A stretch of DNA of 7,060 nucleotides from NCBI GenBank assembly GCA_900313545.1, contig OMRS01000158.1, positions 1 through 7,060 on the forward strand, read 5' to 3'. Of this stretch, positions 1-5,979 are shown one piece after another. The translations under genes were made by a program, and so were the position numbers. Source of the stretch: an uncultured Eubacteriales bacterium (lineage in GTDB: Bacteria; Bacillota_A; Clostridia; Christensenellales; Aristaeellaceae). Every line of letters begins with the position of its first letter. The stretch's first letter is position 1. The notes below the pieces were generated by a model. It was not told the origin of the DNA. It saw only the letters and a program-made list of their open reading frames with translations, and did not search any database.

Positions 1-447
1 AACAAGACCAAGCTGGGCTATGAGCTGCGTGCCACGGGTTTGAACAAGAATGCCGCCAAATACTGCGGCATGAAGGACAAGGTCAACATCGTGCTGACCA
101 TGGCCATTGCCGGCGGCCTGGCCGGCATCGGTGCCGCCATGCTGTTTTTGACCGGCATCACCCAGTGGAGCGTGACCCAGTCCTCCGTGCCCAGCATGGG
201 CTTCAACGGGATTGCCGCCGCATTCCTGGGCGGACTCAATCCCATCGGGGCCATCTTCTCCTCGTTCTTTATCCAGCACATCACCGACGGCGGATCATAT
301 CTGGACATGCGGGTCTATTCCGCGGAAATCTCGAACTTCATTTCTTCCCTGATCATCTATCTGTGCAGCTTCGTGTTCTTCTTCAGGCAGACCCTGAACC
401 GCTGGCTGGACAGGAGGCTTGAAAACAAAGGAGGGAACGACAAATGA
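1..447 (+). CDS. BMP-type ABC transporter permease, first subunit (C-terminal part, 5' truncated by window)
   Basis: Integral membrane subunit of an ABC importer of the BmpA/NupP (YufP) type, which takes up nucleosides or related small molecules. The frame is open from base 1, so the true start lies upstream; the TTG at 40 is internal and not a start. The first visible residues (LGYELRATGLNKNAAKYCGM) match the cytoplasmic loop by which these permeases contact the ATPase. A glycine-rich membrane segment (GGLAGIGAAM) and the GFNGIAAAFLGGLNPIGA segment follow, both typical of the family, then a last hydrophobic helix and a basic tail. The stop overlaps the next permease start (ATGA at 444-447), so the two subunits are probably translationally coupled. 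The substrate cannot be read from this fragment; simple-sugar import is an alternative to nucleosides. The ATPase and binding protein genes are expected upstream, outside the window. Confidence 0.9.
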   Translation, partial: NKTKLGYELRATGLNKNAAKYCGMKDKVNIVLTMAIAGGLAGIGAAMLFLTGITQWSVTQSSVPSMGFNGIAAAFLGGLNPIGAIFSSFFIQHITDGGSYLDMRVYSAEISNFISSLIIYLCSFVFFFRQTLNRWLDRRLENKGGNDK

Positions 448-1382
448 TCCTTCTGATTCAGTATACTCTGGTTTTTACCTCCGTGCTCATGCTGGTGGCC
501 CTGGGCGGCTGCTTTTCGGAACATTCCGGCGTGATCAATATCGGCCTCGAAGGCATCATGATCTTTGGCGCCCTGGGCGGCGCTCTGGTGATGAAATACC
601 TGCCGCCCGCCACGCCGGGCTGGGTGTTCCTGATCCTGTGCATTCTGGCTTCCATGCTCTTCGGACTGCTGTATTCCCTGCTGCTGGGCGTGGCCGCCAT
701 CAATTTCAGCGCGGACCAGACGCTGGTGGGAACGGCCATGAACCTGCTGGGCGTCGCGGCGTCCACCGTCATTGTCAAGGCCATCAACACCGCTGAGAAC
801 CCGAACAACCCCTCCTCCACGATTCAGTACATCTCCGCCAAGAAGCATTTCCTGTTTGCGGAGGGCTATGAATTCAGCTGGTTCATGATCCTGGCGCTGC
901 TTGTGCTGATTCTCTCCTGGGTGATCCTCTACAGGACCCGCTTCGGCCTGCGCCTGATGGCCTGCGGCGAACATCCCCAGGCGGCGGCCTCCCTGGGCAT
1001 TAATGTCTACAAAATGCGCTATGCCGGCGTCATGATCTCCGGCATTCTGGGCGGCTTCGGCGGCCTGGTGTACATCACCGCCGGCGTGTCCGAATGGAAA
1101 TTTGAAAACGGTGTGGCAGGCTTTGGCTTCCTCGCCCTGGCCGTGATGATCTTCGGCGGCTGGAAGCCTACGCGGATCGCTCTGGCCGCTCTGCTGTTCG
1201 GCCTGTTCCGCTCCCTGTCAAAGGTCTATACCGGCTTCGCACTTCTGAGCAGGCTGAACCTGCCCAGCACGGTGTACAACATGCTCCCCTATATCATCTC
1301 CCTGGTGGTGCTGGTGATCTTCTCCGAAAACTCCGCAGCGCCCAAGGCGGAAGGTATTCCCTACGACCAGTCGCAGCGGTAG
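444..1382 (+). CDS. BMP-type ABC transporter permease, second subunit (NupQ/YufQ-like)
   Basis: Second membrane subunit (312 aa, normal for the family) of the same importer, expected to pair with the preceding permease in the cytoplasmic membrane. Residues 25-45 carry the family signature SEHSGVINIGLEGIMIFGA, almost the canonical ER.GV.NIGLEG.M. Residues 169-195 carry LRLMACGEHPQAAASLGINV followed by YKMRYAG, the cytoplasmic coupling loop that docks on the ATPase. A glycine-rich helix (SGILGGFGGLVY) follows, then further membrane spans up to a short polar tail. The ATG at 444 is preceded by AAAGGAGGG at 427-435 with an 8-nt gap, and it overlaps the upstream stop by 4 bp. A hairpin terminator starts about 17 bp after the stop, so this is the last gene of the importer operon. 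The family is known mainly for nucleoside uptake (Bacillus NupPQ); the substrate here is inferred and could be another purine- or sugar-like compound. Confidence 0.92.
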   Translation: MILLIQYTLVFTSVLMLVALGGCFSEHSGVINIGLEGIMIFGALGGALVMKYLPPATPGWVFLILCILASMLFGLLYSLLLGVAAINFSADQTLVGTAMNLLGVAASTVIVKAINTAENPNNPSSTIQYISAKKHFLFAEGYEFSWFMILALLVLILSWVILYRTRFGLRLMACGEHPQAAASLGINVYKMRYAGVMISGILGGFGGLVYITAGVSEWKFENGVAGFGFLALAVMIFGGWKPTRIALAALLFGLFRSLSKVYTGFALLSRLNLPSTVYNMLPYIISLVVLVIFSENSAAPKAEGIPYDQSQR

Positions 1383-1399
1383 ACTGGAGGATCCCGTAC

Positions 1400-1427
1400 A
1401 AAAGGCCAGCTTTCCAGCTGGCCTTTT
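1400..1427 (+). terminator. Intrinsic terminator after the importer operon
   Basis: A perfect inverted repeat has 12-bp arms AAAAGGCCAGCT (1400-1411) and AGCTGGCCTTTT (1416-1427) around a TTCC loop. The core GGCCAGCT stem is GC-rich and the arms end in A4 and T4 runs, so the structure could stop transcription from either side. The T run is short (four bases, then GCG). It lies 17 bp downstream of the permease stop codon and just upstream of a new promoter, which fits an operon boundary. Confidence 0.88.
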
Positions 1428-1451
1428 GCGATGCCTCCGGGAAAGGGCAGA

Positions 1452-1480
1452 TTGCCACCCTCTGTTAAAGCAGATATAAT
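1452..1480 (+). promoter_or_regulatory. Sigma-A/sigma-70 type promoter for the second operon
   Basis: A -35 box TTGCCA (1452-1457) is separated by exactly 17 bp from a perfect -10 box TATAAT (1475-1480). Transcription should begin near 1487-1488, giving a leader of about 35 nt before the TTG start at 1522. It lies in the 139-bp gap between the terminator and the next gene, in otherwise GC-rich DNA, so an accidental match is unlikely. No clear operator repeat was seen around it. Confidence 0.85.
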
Positions 1481-1504
1481 ACACGGGAAACAAAGGCAGG
1501 GAAA

Positions 1505-1516
1505 GGGAGGGGAAGG
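1505..1516 (+). promoter_or_regulatory. Purine-rich ribosome binding site that sets a TTG start
   Basis: GGGAGGGGAAGG lies just before the TTG at 1522; its GGAGGGG core (1506-1512) is 9 nt from the start. No ATG or GTG is suitably placed nearby, and translation from this TTG gives a Lys-Lys followed by a hydrophobic helix, as in the paralogous gene downstream. The TTG is therefore chosen as the start. Confidence 0.75.
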
Positions 1517-1521
1517 ACGCA

Positions 1522-2916
1522 TTGAAAAAGGTCTTGGCCGGGGCGGTGCTGTTTTCCCTTGTGCTGCTGCTGCTGTGTTCCCAGTGCTCGCCGCTGTACC
1601 CGCTGAATATATGGGACGACGCCAACTGTCTGCTGACCGTGGGGCGGGCCATGCGCCACGGAGCGGTGCTCTACCGGGATATCTACGAGCAGAAGGGACC
1701 GCTGCTGTATGTCCTTCACGCGCTGGCTGCCTGGATGACGGAATCCAGCTTCCTGGGCGTCTTCATCCTGGAGGTCCTGTTTCTTGCGGGAACCCTTGCA
1801 GTGCTGTGCAGGACGCTGGGAGGCTGGAGCCTTCGCGGCCTGAGTGCGGCGGCGCTGTGCATGGCCCTGACGGTGGCCTCTCCGGTATTTTGCCAGGGGG
1901 ACAGCGCGGAGGAATTCTCCCTGATCTTCCTTTGTGTGCCGCTCATGCTGACACGGCGTACCGACGGACGTCTCGGCGCGCGGGAGGCCTTTGTATGCGG
2001 AGCGTGCGCGGGCTGTGTGGCCATGATCAAGTACAGTATGCTGGGGCTGTTTGCGGGGCTCTGCCTGGGACAGCTGGCGCTGCTGCTGGGAGAGGGCCGG
2101 GGAAGGGAGCTTCCGGCACAGATCGGCGCATTTGCCGCGGGAGCTCTGGTCGTTTTGGCCCCGGTGACGGCTGTGCTGCTGTCAAGGGGCGCGCTGGGGG
2201 CGGCGGTGGAGGCCTATATTGTCAACAATATCTTCCATTATGCCCTTCGCAGCGATCTGAGCCGGATGACGGAGCTGCTCCGGGGAAACGCACTGTACCT
2301 GCTCGCGCTGCTGGCGGGACTGGTGCTGTGTGCCCGGCGCCTCCGGGAGCACAGGAGGGAGACTGTCCTCTGCCTGGCCATGGCGGCGGGACAGCTGCTG
2401 ATGATTGCCGCCAGCCGGATCTGGGCCTACAGCCTGCTGGCCATGGCGCCCTTCCTGGTGCTGGTGCCCTGGGGCCTTCAGGAGGGCGCACGGCGGCTGC
2501 CCGGGGCGGTTTACGCCCTGGCTCTGCCGGCAGCGCTGGCCCTTGCCGGGGGACTGACGCCCAATGCCTATCTGCGGGGGATCCCTCTGGACAACACCGC
2601 GCAGGGCCGGCTGGCGACGTACATGTATGAAAACGCCACGCTGCTGCAGTACAGCCATCTGGATGACGGACTGTACCTCACCAGCGGCGCGCTGCCGGTC
2701 ACCCGCTTCTTTGTCCGTCTGAACGTGGACTTTGACGAGATGAACAGGGAGCTGGACCGGTACCTCGTGGAGGCGGTCCCGGATTTCGTGCTGGTGTCCT
2801 GGCGGGAGCTGCCCCCGGAATTTGACCGCTATCACCTGATTGCCACGGATGCCACCTATGACGACAGCGGACGCATGAACAAGCTGCTGTATCTCTACAG
2901 GAGGGTCGAAGTGTGA
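1522..2916 (+). CDS. Polytopic membrane protein, GT-C glycosyltransferase-like (first of tandem pair)
   Basis: A 464-aa protein with about nine to eleven predicted hydrophobic spans and a more polar C-terminal region of about 100 residues. After the first helix (residues 4-20) comes an extracytoplasmic loop with NIWDDAN (29-35), a GR at 41-42 and YRDIYEQKGPL (51-61). This resembles the ArnT/PMT (GT39-like) layout, where acidic residues in the first outer loop are catalytic and a polyprenyl-phosphate sugar is the usual donor; Asp33 is the best candidate, since it is conserved in the paralog. Other conserved points are QGDSAEEF (125-132) and an MIKY motif in a later loop. The C-terminal region holds LPVTRFF and probably faces outside. 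The gene starts the operon directly under a strong promoter and overlaps the next gene by 4 bp (GTGA). The assignment to GT-C is from overall layout; the sugar and acceptor are unknown, and a non-enzymatic membrane role cannot be excluded. Confidence 0.75.
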   Translation: MKKVLAGAVLFSLVLLLLCSQCSPLYPLNIWDDANCLLTVGRAMRHGAVLYRDIYEQKGPLLYVLHALAAWMTESSFLGVFILEVLFLAGTLAVLCRTLGGWSLRGLSAAALCMALTVASPVFCQGDSAEEFSLIFLCVPLMLTRRTDGRLGAREAFVCGACAGCVAMIKYSMLGLFAGLCLGQLALLLGEGRGRELPAQIGAFAAGALVVLAPVTAVLLSRGALGAAVEAYIVNNIFHYALRSDLSRMTELLRGNALYLLALLAGLVLCARRLREHRRETVLCLAMAAGQLLMIAASRIWAYSLLAMAPFLVLVPWGLQEGARRLPGAVYALALPAALALAGGLTPNAYLRGIPLDNTAQGRLATYMYENATLLQYSHLDDGLYLTSGALPVTRFFVRLNVDFDEMNRELDRYLVEAVPDFVLVSWRELPPEFDRYHLIATDATYDDSGRMNKLLYLYRRVEV

Positions 2917-4373
2917 AACACAAGCTGCTGCTTTTTGCACTGTGCCTGGCGGTGTCGCTGTCTGCGCTGCTTCTGGCCAGCACCTCCTCGCCGGTCTATG
3001 CCACCAACTTCTGGACGGACAGCAACATCTACATGACCATGGGGCGGGGGATCCTGGCAGGGAAGGTCCCCTACCGGGACCTGTTTGACCACAAGGGCCC
3101 TCTGACCTTCTTCATCTATGCCGCGGGGGCCCTGATGGACGGCAGCGGCTTTGCCGGGCTGTTTGTGATGGAGGTGCTCTCCCTGGCGGCGGTGCTGCTG
3201 GCCGGGGCGGCCCTGCTTTCATGGACGGGGAGAGGGGCAGCCTGGCCCCTCCTGCCGCTCATTTCCCTGAGCGCCGTGTGCTGCACGGCCTTCAATCAGG
3301 GGGGGAGCGCGGAGGAATTCTGTCTGCCCTTTCTGGCCTGGAGCGCAGCGCTGGCAGGGCGTCAGCTCTCCGGGGGAGGAAAGCGGGATGCCCTGGCCTT
3401 CGGGCTGTGCACGGGGATGCTGGGGATGATCAAGTACACGGTCATCGGCATGAATGCGGGCCTGTTCGCCTTCTGGCTGCTGCACAGCCTTCGCCGCCGG
3501 GAGGGGATACGGACGCTTCTGGGCTTTGCGGCCGGTGTGGCCCTTGCGGTGCTGCCCTTTGCCCTTTACTTTGGGTCGGCGCACGCCATCGGGGCGGCGC
3601 TGGACGGATATCTGTGGCAGAACCTTCGCTATGCCGGGGAGCCCATGTCCCTGACCGGGCACCTGTATAATGCCCTGGCCTACCTGCGGACCCAGAGTGT
3701 GATCAATCCCTTCCCGGTGGTGCTGTGCCTGCTGGGCATGGCAGGATGGATTCTGGAGGCTGTGCGCAGGCGCAGCTTCCTGCTGCTTCCGGCATTCCCT
3801 GCTTCTCTGGGGCTCCTGCTTCTCACGGTGTACTGGGGGGAAATGGCCCATCCCTACTATGCCCTGGTGTTTGCCGCACCGGGCATCCTGGCTTTCCTGC
3901 TTCTTCCGCGGTGCCCGGTGTCCCGCCTGCCCCTGCGACTTCAGGCGGCGGCCTTTGCCCTGCTGGGGCTGCTGGCGCTGCCCTCGGCGCTGCTGTGCTG
4001 CCGGGCGCCGGAGCTGCTTCGGGTGCGCCGGGAGGACATGCCCCAGGTGCATTTTGCAAAAATCATGGAAGAAGAACACCCCGGGGCGACGCTGCTGGAC
4101 CTGACAGGCCACGATCAGGGGTTCTACCTGGCCTGCGGGACGCTGCCGGTGACCCGGTATTTCTGCGACAACAATCTGAACAGCGAGGAAAAGAAGGCGG
4201 CCCTGGAGGGGTACCTGGCCGAAGCCAGGACGGATTACGTGGTCTGCGTCTGGCGTACGGCAGGCGAGCGCTACGAGCAGGTCGCCGAGGAGGACGGACT
4301 GTTTGACCTGGCGTCGGAAAAGCATTATGTGCTGTACAGGAGAAAGGAAGTGGCGCATGGAGCGGTACCTTGA
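2913..4373 (+). CDS. Polytopic membrane protein, GT-C glycosyltransferase-like (second of tandem pair)
   Basis: A 486-aa paralog of the preceding protein, similar along its whole length. The first helix (5-22) is followed by NFWTDSN (32-38), GR (44-45) and YRDLFDHKGPL (54-64), then QGGSAEEF (129-136) and MIKY. The C-terminal region again holds a G.LPVTR.F motif and ends in a VLYRRKEV-like stretch matching LYRRVEV of its neighbour. Asp36 is the likely catalytic acid if the GT-C assignment holds. The GTG start at 2913 is supported by AGGAGGG at 2899-2905 with a 7-nt gap, and overlaps the upstream stop by 4 bp, so the two proteins are probably made in similar amounts and could act as a pair. Outer-face glycosyl transfer from a lipid-linked sugar is inferred from family layout; substrate unknown. 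The 3' end overlaps the dehydrogenase start by 17 bp. Confidence 0.75.
   Translation: MKHKLLLFALCLAVSLSALLLASTSSPVYATNFWTDSNIYMTMGRGILAGKVPYRDLFDHKGPLTFFIYAAGALMDGSGFAGLFVMEVLSLAAVLLAGAALLSWTGRGAAWPLLPLISLSAVCCTAFNQGGSAEEFCLPFLAWSAALAGRQLSGGGKRDALAFGLCTGMLGMIKYTVIGMNAGLFAFWLLHSLRRREGIRTLLGFAAGVALAVLPFALYFGSAHAIGAALDGYLWQNLRYAGEPMSLTGHLYNALAYLRTQSVINPFPVVLCLLGMAGWILEAVRRRSFLLLPAFPASLGLLLLTVYWGEMAHPYYALVFAAPGILAFLLLPRCPVSRLPLRLQAAAFALLGLLALPSALLCCRAPELLRVRREDMPQVHFAKIMEEEHPGATLLDLTGHDQGFYLACGTLPVTRYFCDNNLNSEEKKAALEGYLAEARTDYVVCVWRTAGERYEQVAEEDGLFDLASEKHYVLYRRKEVAHGAVP
4338..4350 (+). promoter_or_regulatory. Ribosome binding site deciding the dehydrogenase start
   Basis: AGGAG (4338-4342) runs into AAAGGAAG (4343-4350), which sits 6 nt before the ATG at 4357. 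This favours 4357 over the in-frame TTG at 4303, whose 18 extra codons lie wholly inside the previous gene and do not resemble the family N-terminus. Confidence 0.7.
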
Positions 4374-5457
4374 GGAGAAAAGCCTTCGGAGCCTGGAGGA
4401 AGCCATTCTGAGGGCGGAGGGATTTTCGCCGGAGAATGCGGAGGAGATTGCCGACGTCCTGATGCTGTCGGACCTGTACGGCATCGAAAGCCATGGCGCC
4501 CAGAGGCTGTTCTTTTATCACCAGAATATCCGGGAGGGCATCATCCGCGTGGAGGCGGAGCCTGAGGTGATCAGGAGCACGCCGGTCTCCGTCCTCATGG
4601 ACGGGCATTTCGCCATGGGCCATCTGGTGGGGATCCGGGCCATGGAGGAGGCCGTGCGCCGCGCACAGACCGCGGGTGTGGGGATCGTGACGGTGCGCAA
4701 TTCCACCCATTTCGGCATAGCGGGATACTACACCAAAATGGCGGCTGACCGGGGGCTGGCGGCTTTTTCCATGACCAACTCCGCCCCCTTGGCGCTGCCG
4801 ACCTTCGGGGCGGAGAAGATGATGGGCACGAATCCCTTTGCCTTCAGCATGCCGGCGGACCCCTTCCCCTTCTGGTTTGACGCATCCACCACCGTGGTGA
4901 CGCTGGGCAAGGTGGAGGTGTACAACAAGCGGGAGAAGGAAATGCCCCGGGGCTGGGTGATGGACGGGCAGGGCGGGGACCTGCAGCAGGCGGCTTATGC
5001 CAACCGGATCCTGCTGTCCCCCGAGGACGGCGGGCTGCTGCCCCTGGGAGGCTCGGGGGAGACGATGGGCGGTCACAAGGGATACGGCCTGTCCGTCATG
5101 GTGGAGCTGCTGACGGGCGTGCTGTCCTGCGGAGAAACCGCGCCGGAGCTCGCGGGCGGCAGCGAGGGACATGCGTGCCATTTCTTCCTGGCCTTTGATC
5201 CGTCGCTCTTCGGGGATCCGGACGGGATCCGGGACAGGGCGAGCGACTACCTGCAGAAGCTCCGGGACAGCCGGAGGCAGCCGGGTCATGAACGGATCTT
5301 CACCGCGGGGGAAAAGGCGGAGCAGACCCGCCTCAGGAGGCTTCGCGAGGGCATCCCGGTAGACGGGAGGACGTGGACGGAGATCCGGACAATCTGCGCA
5401 GAACTTGGGGTGGACCATCCGGCGCTGGCCCGGGAGGAGGAAAGCCATGATTTATGA
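4357..5457 (+). CDS. LDH2/MDH2-family NAD(P)-dependent oxidoreductase (YiaK/AllD/ComC type)
   Basis: A cytoplasmic 366-aa dehydrogenase of the family that includes 2,3-diketo-L-gulonate reductase (YiaK), ureidoglycolate dehydrogenase (AllD), sulfolactate dehydrogenase (ComC) and archaeal-type malate dehydrogenase. These interconvert a 2-hydroxy acid and a 2-keto acid with NAD(P). Visible motifs in order: DLYGIESHGAQRL (39-51, with His46 and Arg50), NSTHFGIAGYY (115-125, His118 being the likely catalytic base), TNSAPLALPTFG and MGTNPFAFSMPA (140-167), FDASTTVVTLGKVEVY (174-189) and GGHKGYGLSVMVELLTGVLS (238-257). Length and motif spacing are normal, so it should be active. The start overlaps the membrane protein gene by 17 bp, and its end overlaps the DUF386 gene by 11 bp. 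That neighbour favours a sugar-acid substrate as with YiaK, but this is inference; malate, lactate, ureidoglycolate or sulfolactate cannot be ruled out from sequence. Confidence 0.92.
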   Translation: MERYLEEKSLRSLEEAILRAEGFSPENAEEIADVLMLSDLYGIESHGAQRLFFYHQNIREGIIRVEAEPEVIRSTPVSVLMDGHFAMGHLVGIRAMEEAVRRAQTAGVGIVTVRNSTHFGIAGYYTKMAADRGLAAFSMTNSAPLALPTFGAEKMMGTNPFAFSMPADPFPFWFDASTTVVTLGKVEVYNKREKEMPRGWVMDGQGGDLQQAAYANRILLSPEDGGLLPLGGSGETMGGHKGYGLSVMVELLTGVLSCGETAPELAGGSEGHACHFFLAFDPSLFGDPDGIRDRASDYLQKLRDSRRQPGHERIFTAGEKAEQTRLRRLREGIPVDGRTWTEIRTICAELGVDHPALAREEESHDL

Positions 5458-5896
5458 CCGCCTTGAAAATGCGGGACGCTACCGGGGGATCGCTCCGGTT
5501 CTGGATGAACTGATTTCCTTTCTGGAAACGCACGATGTGCAGCAGCTGCCGGAGGGGCGCACGGAAGTGGACGGGGAGCGGCTGATGATCAATGTCATGT
5601 CCTGCACCTACCGCCCCCTGGAGGAAGCGGACTACGAGGTGCACCGTGACTACGCGGATGTGCAGGTCTCCTTTACGGGGGATGAATCCCTGGCGGTGGC
5701 AGCGCGTTCCCCGGAGCCGGAGCAGGAGCGGGAAACCCTCTTTTACGGGAAGGGGGAAACGCCGCAGGTCATCTTCCGCCTCATGCGGGGCTGGTTTGTG
5801 CTGGTCTGGCCGGGAGAGGGGCACGCCCCGGGCATCGGCTGCGGGCAGGGGCGCAAGATGTGCGCCAAGCTGCGCATGGTCCCGGAGGGCAGGTAG
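5447..5896 (+). CDS. YhcH/YjgK/YiaL (DUF386) family protein
   Basis: A 149-aa cytoplasmic beta-barrel (cupin-like) protein. The family includes E. coli YhcH/NanQ, reported as an N-acetylneuraminate anomerase, YiaL of the diketogulonate operon and the EbgC beta-galactosidase subunit, so a sugar or sugar-acid anomerase role is plausible. Conserved putative metal or substrate residues are present: YEVHRDYADVQ (63-73, with Glu64 and His66), GDES (78-81, for the usual GEE) and WPGEGHAPGI (121-130, with His126), then a Lys-rich K-x-x-x-K near the end (137-141). Length matches the family (about 150 aa). GGAGGAGG at 5433-5440 lies 6 nt before the ATG, and the start overlaps the dehydrogenase by 11 bp, so coupled synthesis is likely. 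The spacer Gly-Glu-Gly before His126 replaces the more common F/W-P-x-D-x-H; this is a mild divergence. The exact substrate is unknown. Confidence 0.88.
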   Translation: MIYDRLENAGRYRGIAPVLDELISFLETHDVQQLPEGRTEVDGERLMINVMSCTYRPLEEADYEVHRDYADVQVSFTGDESLAVAARSPEPEQERETLFYGKGETPQVIFRLMRGWFVLVWPGEGHAPGIGCGQGRKMCAKLRMVPEGR

Positions 5897-5922
5897 AAGG
5901 AGCATCTGAGGGAGGAATTTTT

Positions 5923-5960
5923 CCGCCGCGGGCAGGCTTTCCGAAGGAGAGCCCCGGCGG
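5923..5960 (+). other. Possible hairpin in the only intergenic gap of the second operon
   Basis: GGCTTTCC (5935-5942) can pair with GGAGAGCC (5946-5953), with one T-G wobble, over a GAA loop. An outer CCGCC (5923-5927) can pair with GGCGG (5956-5960) across an uneven interior loop. There is no T run after it, so it is a poor intrinsic terminator; it could be an RNA-stability or processing element, or chance in GC-rich DNA. No convincing promoter was found between 5897 and 5979. Confidence 0.3.
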
Positions 5961-5979
5961 GAGCGTGGGGAGGGAAGAG

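Noticed and set aside
1400..1427. Hairpin considered as an operator or mobile-element end
   Set aside because: Position straight after a stop codon, perfect short-loop stem and A/T runs fit an intrinsic terminator; there is no transposase or target-site duplication nearby.
1431..2630. Plus-strand open frame (399 codons) overlapping the first GT-C-like gene in another frame
   Set aside because: Gly/Ala/Arg/Pro-rich composition without motifs, and its start lies upstream of the promoter; the frame at 1522 matches the downstream paralog.
4303..4356. Upstream in-frame TTG start for the dehydrogenase
   Set aside because: The added 18 residues do not fit the family N-terminus and would overlap the previous gene by 71 bp; the ATG at 4357 is well placed after a purine-rich site.
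3219..4484. Minus-strand open frame (421 codons) opposite the second GT-C-like gene
   Set aside because: Low-complexity Gln/Arg/Pro/Gly composition and no domain; the + strand gene has helices, a ribosome binding site and a paralog.
4063..5448. Long minus-strand open frame (461 codons) opposite the dehydrogenase
   Set aside because: It is antisense to a gene with clear family motifs; its translation is rich in Pro, Arg, His and Gly with no recognisable domain, as expected from GC-rich antisense frames.
5860..5979. 40-residue N-terminal extension of the phosphodiesterase from an ATG at 5860
   Set aside because: It lies partly inside the DUF386 gene, is Gly/Pro-rich, and would bury the signal anchor; the ATG at 5980 has a ribosome binding site and a typical basic-hydrophobic start.
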